Origin: Bacteroidales bacterium
Lineage (GTDB): Bacteria > Bacteroidota > Bacteroidia > Bacteroidales > Paludibacteraceae
Length of the DNA: 64,000 bases
Assembly: GCA_900769555.1 (NCBI GenBank)
Contig: CAAGHA010000135.1
Location: 7,399 to 71,398, forward strand
Direction: 5' to 3'
Shown one piece after another: positions 28,097 to 35,706 of this stretch. The notes under the pieces were generated by a model, which was given only the letters and a program-made list of their open reading frames with translations, made no database searches and had not been told where the DNA came from. Numbering within the stretch: the first letter of the stretch is position 1; each line of letters begins with the position of its first letter. A program made the position numbers and the translations under genes.

Positions 28097-28795
28097 CTAA
28101 TCCTTCCGAATTAAATTTATAACCCTTGCCGGTTCTAAATATTCTTTCGAAAGAGATGATTCATATTTTGTTTTCGTTGTAAACAATATAATTCCATTTC
28201 CACCTCGCATACCTAACGACGCACAAGCTGGATTTGTTGATTTCACATATTCTACATAAGCTATCTCCATTACCGGAATACCTGAAACATCACCGGTTTC
28301 TACCCCATCTAAATAGAAAATCGGTGTTGTATTTCCATTTAATGTTACTGCTATATTAGAGGGATATTTTCTATATACAGCTGCCAATGCAGTCTGCTCT
28401 CCCGTTGCTTCAAGATCTTTTTGAGTTAAAATCGTACCACCGTAAAATGTAGAAATCTCCGGCAACCGTTTTTTCATTGTTGCCGTAATAATCGAATCTT
28501 TTACATCAATTTGAATATCATCCAATCCACCTAACGAAAAATAATAAGGAGCTGATGTTTCGTCCTCATAAAAAAATAGCGTATCTTTTTCTAAATCGGC
28601 TTTCTTGATTGAAAAATAACCTCTCTTACTGATTTTCTTTAGAGGCTGAGAGTTAATCGAAACCCTCACTTTCTTTACATCAATATCACCTTGTACAACT
28701 CCACTCACTAACTGAGAAAACGATGATAAACTAAAACACAATGCAGAGATTATACATAATAATCTCAATTTTTTAACATTTACACTCATACTCAT
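28097..28795 (-). CDS. barrel-less SusC-like protein (regulatory-like domain + TonB plug)
   Basis: A 232-residue exported protein. After a signal peptide (to about SSFSQ) residues about 30-110 look like a CarboxypepD_reg-type Ig domain (SGVVQGDIDVKKVRVSINSQ, GYFSIKK). Residues about 120-215 look like a TonB-dependent receptor plug: FYLDGVETGDVSGIPVMEIAYVEYVK, then GMRGGNGIILFTTKTK. In SusC-type receptors these precede a 22-strand barrel, which is entirely absent here. The start codon overlaps the previous gene's stop (ATGA). A periplasmic or outer-membrane accessory role is inferred. It is fifth in the ammonia-lyase operon. Confidence 0.65.
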   Translation of the reverse strand: MSMSVNVKKLRLLCIISALCFSLSSFSQLVSGVVQGDIDVKKVRVSINSQPLKKISKRGYFSIKKADLEKDTLFFYEDETSAPYYFSLGGLDDIQIDVKDSIITATMKKRLPEISTFYGGTILTQKDLEATGEQTALAAVYRKYPSNIAVTLNGNTTPIFYLDGVETGDVSGIPVMEIAYVEYVKSTNPACASLGMRGGNGIILFTTKTKYESSLSKEYLEPARVINLIRKD

Positions 28796-29427
28796 TCTTG
28801 TTTTATTAGTTTAAGATTAATTTTTAAGCCTAATTTTGAATGGTCTATAGTGATCAATTCTTCGTCAAAAACTCCAATCATACCCTTAATACCAGAGCCT
28901 CGACCCACCATACGTACAAAACCATTTTTCGCAGGATATACCAAATAGTTATATTCCCCATTTTTCGTTTTCAGACTACAACCCCATCTCTGGGAATTTG
29001 CAGAAGTTTGATAAAGAACACCTTTAAATTGATCCGGAACATCTAACATCAATATACTTCTAAAATCATCCCTCAAAATATTCAATATCACCTTCTTATT
29101 TAATTTATCCATGCAACTATGCACAATGAAACTATCCGCAGAAAGTGAAAAGTCAAATATCTGCATACCAAATGTTGTCATCATCACAATTCGATAAGAT
29201 CGTTCCCCCTCTTTTGATAATGCCAACATCCCTGAAAGTGTATTCTCTTTAAAGGTAACATCGGCTGTAAAATAGAGCGGCTGAACTATTGAATCAAAAA
29301 CCGGCATCAAATTGGAGCGATAAGTACTAACAGTCAGCGTTGGCTGCATTCCCATACTTCTGTAAATCTTAGGAGTGCAACCAACAACCAACGATATCAA
29401 TAATACTGCAACTGATAACTTCTTCAT
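28792..29427 (-). CDS. outer-membrane-type lipoprotein, LolB/DUF4292-like
   Basis: A 211-residue lipoprotein with canonical signal VVGC (Cys17). The body is beta-rich: TLTVSTYRSNLMPVFDSIV, YFTADVTFKENTLSGMLALSKEGERSYRIVMMTTFGMQIFDFS. That pattern resembles the half-barrel lipid-binding fold of LolA/LolB and Bacteroidota DUF4292. It directly follows a LolA-like gene (8 bases), which supports a LolA-LolB-like pair handing a lipid or lipoprotein to the outer membrane. The family assignment is tentative. Confidence 0.6.
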   Translation of the reverse strand: MKKLSVAVLLISLVVGCTPKIYRSMGMQPTLTVSTYRSNLMPVFDSIVQPLYFTADVTFKENTLSGMLALSKEGERSYRIVMMTTFGMQIFDFSLSADSFIVHSCMDKLNKKVILNILRDDFRSILMLDVPDQFKGVLYQTSANSQRWGCSLKTKNGEYNYLVYPAKNGFVRMVGRGSGIKGMIGVFDEELITIDHSKLGLKINLKLIKQE

Positions 29428-29435
29428 TAATTTTC

Positions 29436-30089
29436 TTATTTTACTGAAAATACAGAGTCATCAATTGCTGTATTAAACTTCTTATTTTCAAAAATATACT
29501 CGGTATAATCATTGCTTTTTTGTCCTTTTTTCAAAGGCTCTAACATCTTCATCCTAACTACCGAAAAATCTTTTTTGTCCAAGTATAACTCTACCATATC
29601 TGCCACCTTTTTTATATTGGCTGATTGTGGATAGATCTTTATCAAATAAAGACCATTAACTTGAAAAAATTCTAATTTATACTCACTTCCCATTGCAGTG
29701 ATATTTCCACCCATACATGCAGAAATCACCTTCTTCAACTCTGCCATCATCGGATTGGATGTTGCATCTAAAACATTCTTTTTCCCATTAGCTTCCATCA
29801 TCAATTTGGTACCATTCATCACCAAATTTTGCTTAAATGGAGTTAGATATTGCAAAGTTACTTTATCTCCTTTCTTATAGTAAAATTTCCCTTTAGAAAC
29901 CATTTTACTTGCCATTACTGACATGAATTTCTCTTGGGTAAAATCACTTGAGATAGTATTGATTTTACTTGCAGATGCTTGCATCTCCGATTTAAGTGCA
30001 TTCACATCTGAAACCGGTGTTACCTTCTCTTGTGCATAAATGGATACAGAGAAAATAAGTGTGGTTAGAATCAAAAAAAGCTTTTTCAT
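29436..30089 (-). CDS. LolA-like periplasmic carrier
   Basis: A 217-residue periplasmic protein with signal peptide ending IYAQE. ISSDFTQEKFMSVMASKMVSKGKFYYKKGDKVTLQYLTP matches the LolA start (SDFTQ, KGKFxYKKP-like). LolA shuttles lipoproteins across the periplasm, but LolA paralogues also occur in aryl-polyene/flexirubin clusters, where they are thought to carry the lipid product. The position between fabG and a lipoprotein gene, downstream of an ammonia-lyase, fits that second use. Confidence 0.78.
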   Translation of the reverse strand: MKKLFLILTTLIFSVSIYAQEKVTPVSDVNALKSEMQASASKINTISSDFTQEKFMSVMASKMVSKGKFYYKKGDKVTLQYLTPFKQNLVMNGTKLMMEANGKKNVLDATSNPMMAELKKVISACMGGNITAMGSEYKLEFFQVNGLYLIKIYPQSANIKKVADMVELYLDKKDFSVVRMKMLEPLKKGQKSNDYTEYIFENKKFNTAIDDSVFSVK

Positions 30090-30101
30090 ATCTTTAAATT
30101 T

Positions 30102-30830
30102 TTATGTATATAAACCACCATTTACAGAAATAGTTTGCCCTGTAATGTATGAAGCTGCATCTGAAGCTAAAAATGCTACGGTTGCAGCAACCTCTTCAGG
30201 CTCACCAAAACGTCCCATTGGAATTTGCGCTTTCAATGTTGCCTCATCCAAATCCTGAGTCATATCGGTACGTACAAATCCCGGTGCTACCGCATTAACT
30301 GTAACTCCTTTGCGCGCCACCTCTTGCGCTAACGCCTTGGTTGCAGAAATTACAGCCCCTTTTGCCGCTGAATAGTTGGTTTGACCCGGTAATCCTTTTA
30401 ATCCTGATAATGATACCATGTTGATAATTCTTCCTCTTTTCTTTGTCAACATTGGTTTTAATACAGAACGTGTGGTGTACATAAATCCGTTCAAACTTGT
30501 ATCCAACACTTTCGCCCAATCTTCATTGGTCATCCATAACAATAAATTGTCTCTGCGTACTCCCGCATTATTAACTAAAACCTCAATGTATTCGCCTTCA
30601 TGAGACTCTTGCCAATCTACTATCGCTGTCTCTACTTCTCCCGGATTGGCTACATCAAACTTCAATATCTCTCCATCTGAGCCTTTTTCACGAACCATTT
30701 TTAACGTATTTAATGCTTCTGCCTCATTAGATTGATAATTGATGATAATGTAGTATCCCATCTCTGCCAACTTCAAAGAACATGCTCGTCCAATTCCTCT
30801 TGATGCTCCTGTAACTAATGCTATTTTCAT
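30102..30830 (-). CDS. 3-oxoacyl-ACP reductase-like SDR (FabG type)
   Basis: A 242-residue short-chain dehydrogenase. The nucleotide loop is TGASRGIG (8-14 region), NNAG is at about 87-90, and the catalytic Ser140, Tyr153 and Lys157 are in place. The C-terminal GFVRTDMT and YITGQTISVNGG are typical of FabG. NADPH reduction of a beta-ketoacyl-ACP or related thioester is expected. It is second in the operon, between the ammonia-lyase and a LolA-like gene, so it is more likely a specialised copy than the housekeeping FabG. Confidence 0.88.
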   Translation of the reverse strand: MKIALVTGASRGIGRACSLKLAEMGYYIIINYQSNEAEALNTLKMVREKGSDGEILKFDVANPGEVETAIVDWQESHEGEYIEVLVNNAGVRRDNLLLWMTNEDWAKVLDTSLNGFMYTTRSVLKPMLTKKRGRIINMVSLSGLKGLPGQTNYSAAKGAVISATKALAQEVARKGVTVNAVAPGFVRTDMTQDLDEATLKAQIPMGRFGEPEEVAATVAFLASDAASYITGQTISVNGGLYT

Positions 30831-30840
30831 ATTTCTATAT

Positions 30841-32376
30841 TTAAATGTTTTCGAATAATTTACTTCTTAAATATTCTTGCATACGCGCTATATCCTCATA
30901 TTTAGTAGTATCGTCTTTAAATACCGGGAAAAATGCTCGTATCTCATCATATATCTTTTTTGTCTTAGGTGCTAAACCTTCTGAGACCCCTAAACAATCG
31001 ACAGCCTGAACTATCGACATAAAGTGAATTGCAAAGACTTGATAAGCATTGTCAATTACTCGTTTTGCCAATAATGCAGAATTTGTTCCCATACTAACAA
31101 CATCTTGATTATCATTGTTATTCGGTATGGAATGTACATACATCGGATTGGACAATGTCTGACATTCTGCAGTTGTAGAAGTAGCTGTAAACTGACATGC
31201 CTGCATTCCATAATTCAAACCTAATACACCCATATTTACAAATGGTGGTAAAATTTCATTGATACGATCGTGAAACAAATAATTCATCTGCCGTTCCATC
31301 AACATGGTCATCTTCGTAATCGCAATCTTCAATTTGTCCATCTCAAACGACACATAATCTCCATGGAAATTACCTCCGTGATACACCGTCTGATTTTCAA
31401 CATCTACAATCGGATTATCAGTTGCAGAGTTTACTTCATTCTCCAATACTCGCGCGACATTATTGATTGTCTCTAATATCGGTCCTAAAATCTGTGGAAC
31501 ACAACGCAATGAATAGTAGGGTTGTACTTTGTGTTTGAAAATCTTCTCGCTGTTATCTCCGGAATACAACTCATCTTCACGACTTCTCATCAATTTTCCT
31601 CCGTTCGAAAGGTCTCTTAATTTGGACGCAATCTCACTTTGTCCATCTTGGCGACGAACCGCATTTAATTTCTCCGACATGAAATCATCGTATGACGAAG
31701 CAATTTCATTAATCATAACTGAAGCTATCAAAGCCCAATCCAATAAGTTTTGAGCATCGAAAAGATTTACCAATCCTATTCCTGTCATAAACGATGTTCC
31801 ATTGGTGACTGATAATCCCTCTCGAATATGAATTCCAATAGGTTTCAATCCCAACTCGTCAAAAACCTCTTTCGTGTTTCTTAATCGACCTTGGTAAGAA
31901 ACTTTACCTTCTCCAATCAATGTTAAAGCCATATGCGCCAACTGTACCAAATCTCCACTGGCTCCAACACTTCCATGCTCCGGAATAAACGGATGAATCT
32001 TGCTATTTATGAACTCTAATAATAATTCAACTAACTCGGGATGAACCCCTGATTCTCCTTGAATAAATGTTCCTATTCGTGCTATCATCGCTGCACGAAC
32101 ATAAATATCAGGCAAAGGATTCCCTGCTCCGGCAGAATGACTTCTGATGATGTTATACTGCAATTGCTCTCTTTCATCATCACTTACTCGATATTGTGCC
32201 ATCGGTCCAAATCCTGTATTGATTCCATATATAACTCTGTCTTTTGAAAAGTTATACAAAAAGTCATAACTCGTTTTTACACGATTCAAAACCGACCTTG
32301 AAAATGACAACTTTTCTGTGCCAAACAATATCGATTTAATATCCGATAATGATATATACTCAACTTTTTCTGCCAT
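30841..32376 (-). CDS. MIO-type aromatic amino acid ammonia-lyase (HAL/TAL/PAL family)
   Basis: A 511-residue cytoplasmic enzyme of the MIO family. The prosthetic group forms from A139-S140-G141 in GSVGASGDLVQLAHM. The catalytic Tyr region reads VIYGINTGFGPM (Tyr50), and SVTNGTSFMTG and the late AEGLAPKTKK-like block are in place. Substrate (His, Tyr or Phe) cannot be fixed: the selectivity loop reads NIIRSHSAG, with a Ser-His pair. Pairing with fabG and lolA-like genes, not hut genes, favours a Tyr/Phe lyase supplying an aryl starter. It leads a seven-gene operon with promoter at 32517-32547. Confidence 0.85.
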   Translation of the reverse strand: MAEKVEYISLSDIKSILFGTEKLSFSRSVLNRVKTSYDFLYNFSKDRVIYGINTGFGPMAQYRVSDDEREQLQYNIIRSHSAGAGNPLPDIYVRAAMIARIGTFIQGESGVHPELVELLLEFINSKIHPFIPEHGSVGASGDLVQLAHMALTLIGEGKVSYQGRLRNTKEVFDELGLKPIGIHIREGLSVTNGTSFMTGIGLVNLFDAQNLLDWALIASVMINEIASSYDDFMSEKLNAVRRQDGQSEIASKLRDLSNGGKLMRSREDELYSGDNSEKIFKHKVQPYYSLRCVPQILGPILETINNVARVLENEVNSATDNPIVDVENQTVYHGGNFHGDYVSFEMDKLKIAITKMTMLMERQMNYLFHDRINEILPPFVNMGVLGLNYGMQACQFTATSTTAECQTLSNPMYVHSIPNNNDNQDVVSMGTNSALLAKRVIDNAYQVFAIHFMSIVQAVDCLGVSEGLAPKTKKIYDEIRAFFPVFKDDTTKYEDIARMQEYLRSKLFENI

Positions 32377-32516
32377 AGCTTTTTAGGGCTTTATACACCC
32401 GATTAACATTAATAATTTCAAGGATTCCTCCTAATTCTTCTCTTTAGATTGCCTCCATATATGAAAATCTCCAAACTTTTCATCACTCCTTATGGCATAC
32501 ATCTACTTTCAACGTA

Positions 32517-32547
32517 CAAAGGTATAACAATAAATAGACAAAAACAA
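32517..32547 (-). promoter_or_regulatory. promoter of ammonia-lyase operon
   Basis: Minus-strand TTG (32545-32547) - N20 - TACCTTTG (32517-32524), a full Bacteroidota consensus match. The 5' leader would be about 130 bases. Confidence 0.72.
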
Positions 32548-32559
32548 AGTTAAGTCAAC

Positions 32560-32714
32560 TTCTATAATTTACGTTTTGTGTTTTTTATCCTTAAATTCAT
32601 TTCAAACTCTTCTAAAAAGCATATCATCTATTTGGTAGGGCAGTCTCTTGTAACATTGGAAGAGAGATTAATAGCCTAAAAAAAACTTTTATAAATTACG
32701 ATTTGTGTTTCTAA
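32560..32714 (+). repeat. two left-end modules of dispersed repeat
   Basis: Bases 32560-32585 (TTCTATAATTTACGTTTTGTG...) and 32686-32714 (CTTTTATAAATTACG, ending TGTTTCTAA) match the module at 11328-11355. They lie in direct orientation about 100 bases apart. Confidence 0.6.
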
Positions 32715-32815
32715 AATGTAATAAATCATCGTATCTAACGCAAACGAAGGTGTGCCGTAATTAACAGTTCTTGTATAATCATTGTTAATAGATGACACAC
32801 CTCCTTTCGATAAAT

Positions 32816-32892
32816 TCTATAAATTACAATGGCGACTCTTTCTTTATCGCAAATTTAAACGCATTTGAAAAGATATCGACCTAATTTATAGA
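32816..32892. repeat. 77-base element with perfect 11-bp terminal inverted repeats
   Basis: TCTATAAATTA at 32816-32826 is exactly inverted at 32882-32892. The interior includes GCATTTGAAAAGATATCG, similar to the interior of the 60-base element at 11459. Confidence 0.65.
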
Positions 32893-32953
32893 CCTTGTTC
32901 AGAATATACGTTGATAACTCAATTATTACAAAAGAGCATACGATTAAAGATTT

Positions 32954-33469
32954 CTATTGCGCATTAGGACATTTTTCTCCTTTATGACCTTTCCATGGAT
33001 GATGACCTTTGTCTCCCTTATGAAAATCGCCTTTAAACGGAGGTCTATGCATAAATCGGAACTTCTTCTCTATTAAATCTTTTTGTTCTTCAAGAGTCAA
33101 ATTTTCAAAGTTGCTCCATTTTGCTTCGAAATCTTCTCTCATCTGCTTCATCTTAGCTTCTTGTTCATCAATGAATGCTTTCTTCTCGGCAAGAAATGCT
33201 TTTTTCTCTTCGACTGTTAAACTGTCAAATTTTTGCCACATATCGCATTTGCCATCTCCTTTAAATTTGTCGCAATGACGACCCATCTTTTTGCCGTCAC
33301 AATGAGGTCCTCCTTTTCTATCACATTTACCTCGCTCACCCTTTTGAAATTCCATCTGTTCGCAAGGCTGATTCGCTTTATCACATTTTTTTTCATCGCA
33401 ATTGCAACATGAGGTTGCTAATGACATACACAGCAATCCTGAAATAATTGTTAAAATAATCTTTTTCAT
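32954..33469 (-). CDS. Cys/His/Lys-rich lipoprotein, putative metal-binding
   Basis: A 171-residue lipoprotein with signal ATSC (Cys21). The mature N-terminus is dense in cysteine (CCNCDEKKCDKANQPCEQ, then GKCDRKGGPHCDGKK, GRHCDKFKGDGKCD). The middle has two related helical repeats, FDSLTVEEKKAFLAEKKAF and FENLTLEEQKDLIEKKFRF, with a coiled-coil look. The C-terminus is His/Gly/Lys-rich (GDFHKGDKGHHPWKGHKGEKC). The composition and LTxEEK/LTxEEQ repeats recall CpxP/Spy-like metal or stress proteins, but I do not recognise the family. Monocistronic, with its own promoter. Confidence 0.65.
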   Translation of the reverse strand: MKKIILTIISGLLCMSLATSCCNCDEKKCDKANQPCEQMEFQKGERGKCDRKGGPHCDGKKMGRHCDKFKGDGKCDMWQKFDSLTVEEKKAFLAEKKAFIDEQEAKMKQMREDFEAKWSNFENLTLEEQKDLIEKKFRFMHRPPFKGDFHKGDKGHHPWKGHKGEKCPNAQ

Positions 33470-33520
33470 ACGTTCTAATCTTTGTTTATTAATTATAATC
33501 TGTTTTCTTTATCACCCGAC

Positions 33521-33551
33521 CAAAAATAGAATCTCTATATAAAAAAAACAA
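33521..33551 (-). promoter_or_regulatory. promoter of Cys-rich lipoprotein
   Basis: Minus-strand TTG (33549-33551) - N20 - TATTTTTG (33521-33528), 51 bases before the start codon. Confidence 0.65.
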
Positions 33552-33615
33552 GTCTTCATAGATGTTGTTCAATCAATCATAGATGAATAGGGATATTTTG
33601 ACTATGAAGAGCTGA

Positions 33616-35706
33616 TTACGTAATTTGTATTGCTGCCAAAATCCTATTTGCAACAACCCTCATCAGATGAACTCGCTCTGAGCCAACAACATTATGTTTA
33701 TGTCCCGGAAAAACATAATAATCAACATCGATTCCTTTCTGATTACAATATTTCACAAGGGTTAACGTATGTTGCCATAAAACAACAGGGTCATTGTCAC
33801 AATGAATCAAACATAATTGATTGTCTTTCAAATGCTCTGATAAAAGTTCTGGTATAGAATTTTCGATGTATCCTTTGGGATTCTCTTGCGGTGTTTGCAT
33901 ATATCGTTCTGTGTACATCACTTCATAATAACGCCAATCGATAACGGCTCCTCCTGCTACTGCTTTGCGAAATCTTTGTGGTTGCGAGAGAAGTAAACGC
34001 ATAGTCATAAATCCTCCAAAACTCCAACCATATAGGGCTATATTATCAACAGAAATTCGCTTTTCTCTATCCAATAACCAATCTAATGCCTTTAAATAAT
34101 CTTTCGTCTGCATCTCTCCTATGTTTCGCCAAATAACAGACTCAAATTGCTTGCCTCTATTGTCCGAACCATGAGGGTCTATGCAAAAAGTCACGCAATC
34201 ATTAAGTGCCATCATCTCCTCAAACCCTTTCGTTCCTGACCCCCACTCATTCCGTATTAATTGAACATGCGGTCCCCCATATAAATAGAAAACAAGCGGC
34301 CAATTCTCTTTTTCTGCATAATGTTCCGGATAGGTTATTCGATAATATACCTCATCTCCATCTATATTCAATGTACCAACCTCCTGTTGGGGGAAATTAT
34401 AGTGATGATAGGGGTCTTCTAATTGATATATCTCTTGATGCGATGTTTCGTTCTCCGTAAACAAAATGAGTTGACCGGGGTTAATCCTACTACTATGTAG
34501 GGCAATTGAATAGTTAGCCTGCAAATGTATGAATAAATTTGTTGTGCCTCGTTCTGAGTAAATAGTACGTATTTGTGTAGGTGCAGTTAAATTAACTGCA
34601 AAAACAGACCTGTCAATCGGGGTCGGAAGTGTCGCTTGAAAAATAATTTCATCTCCTTTGCTACCAATTAGTTTTGTCACCTCCCACTCTCCTTTTGTAA
34701 TTTGACGAACCTCACAAGTTTGGGTATCAAGTTGATAAAGATGATTGAAATTATCTCGTCTCGACTGAAAAATTATTTGATGATTACTGAAAAAATAGAG
34801 TTCATATTGTGGTTCTACATACCGAGCATCCTCTTCTGTATAGAGCAATTTTTTAAATTTACCGGTAGATGCATCATAACTTTTTAATTGGTACTTTTGC
34901 TGATTTCGCTGAAGTTCTGCAAAAAAGAGAGAATCTGAATCCGGACTCCACGTTAAACACGCTTTGTATGACTCAAAATGATTAAAATCATCATTCATCT
35001 CCGTTTGCGTATCAATAACAATTGTACGATGACCGGACAGAGAGGCTACTCCTATTGTTACCAACTCACTCTTTTGCCCCGCCATCGGGTACTTTATCAT
35101 CTCAACCTCAGCAATTGGCTCCTGAATATGAACGATAGGATAGGATGTAACATTTGTCTCATCAATACGATAAAAAGCTAACTTTTGAGCATCAGGCGAC
35201 CAAAATAGGGTTTTCGAAATACCAAATTCATCACGAGAGGGAATCTTGCCTATCGTTATATTCTCATCTGATTCTTCGTAAAGTAAAATAGGCTCTTTCT
35301 CCCTATTCTTTACCCAAATCTGGCTCTGATATGTATAAGCCACCCAATCTAAATTGGGATGAAATGTTATATTGTTTGCATAAGACGGAATCTTACCCCA
35401 AACAGAGATTTCCCCTCCTGATAAGGCTATTTGATAAACAACGTTATTTTGAATAAAAACAGCTCTTTCATCTTTTGAAAAAGTAAGAACCGGGATCTCA
35501 TTCATCTTAATCTTTAGAATATCTAAAATTGTAGTTAAAGAGAGATCCCAACGTAAAGAATTACCTCGTTCTCTACACTCTATTCGTGCATTATAGCATA
35601 GAATAAAAAAATGGGAATAGACCTCTACTTGTAAAGGTAAATCGGGTAGAAACGTATGGTAATTTTTTCCTCCCGGAATGATATCTTCAAGGGTTAATTG
35701 TTTCAT
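33616..35706 (-). CDS. S9B prolyl peptidase, DPP IV-like, without signal peptide
   Basis: A 696-residue protein. An N-terminal beta-propeller (about 70-430, with SRDEFGISKTLFWSPDAQKLAFYRIDETN) precedes an alpha/beta-hydrolase domain. The catalytic Ser lies in GWSFGGF (~566), Asp in CDNDPVV (~638) and His in GHKHNV (~670). DPP IV enzymes release N-terminal Xaa-Pro dipeptides. Bacteroidales homologues normally start with a signal peptide; here the protein begins directly with MKQLTLEDIIPGGKNY, so a cytoplasmic location is predicted. Its ATG overlaps the Uup-like stop (TAATG), indicating coupled translation. Confidence 0.85.
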   Translation of the reverse strand: MKQLTLEDIIPGGKNYHTFLPDLPLQVEVYSHFFILCYNARIECRERGNSLRWDLSLTTILDILKIKMNEIPVLTFSKDERAVFIQNNVVYQIALSGGEISVWGKIPSYANNITFHPNLDWVAYTYQSQIWVKNREKEPILLYEESDENITIGKIPSRDEFGISKTLFWSPDAQKLAFYRIDETNVTSYPIVHIQEPIAEVEMIKYPMAGQKSELVTIGVASLSGHRTIVIDTQTEMNDDFNHFESYKACLTWSPDSDSLFFAELQRNQQKYQLKSYDASTGKFKKLLYTEEDARYVEPQYELYFFSNHQIIFQSRRDNFNHLYQLDTQTCEVRQITKGEWEVTKLIGSKGDEIIFQATLPTPIDRSVFAVNLTAPTQIRTIYSERGTTNLFIHLQANYSIALHSSRINPGQLILFTENETSHQEIYQLEDPYHHYNFPQQEVGTLNIDGDEVYYRITYPEHYAEKENWPLVFYLYGGPHVQLIRNEWGSGTKGFEEMMALNDCVTFCIDPHGSDNRGKQFESVIWRNIGEMQTKDYLKALDWLLDREKRISVDNIALYGWSFGGFMTMRLLLSQPQRFRKAVAGGAVIDWRYYEVMYTERYMQTPQENPKGYIENSIPELLSEHLKDNQLCLIHCDNDPVVLWQHTLTLVKYCNQKGIDVDYYVFPGHKHNVVGSERVHLMRVVANRILAAIQIT

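Larger units (their letters stand above)
32377..32953. other. intergenic region with promoter and several repeat copies
   Basis: No gene. It holds the ammonia-lyase operon promoter (32517-32547), left-end repeat modules at 32560-32585 and 32686-32714, a hairpin with arms GGTGTG / CACACC (about 32749-32801), and a TIR element at 32816-32892. Confidence 0.6.
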
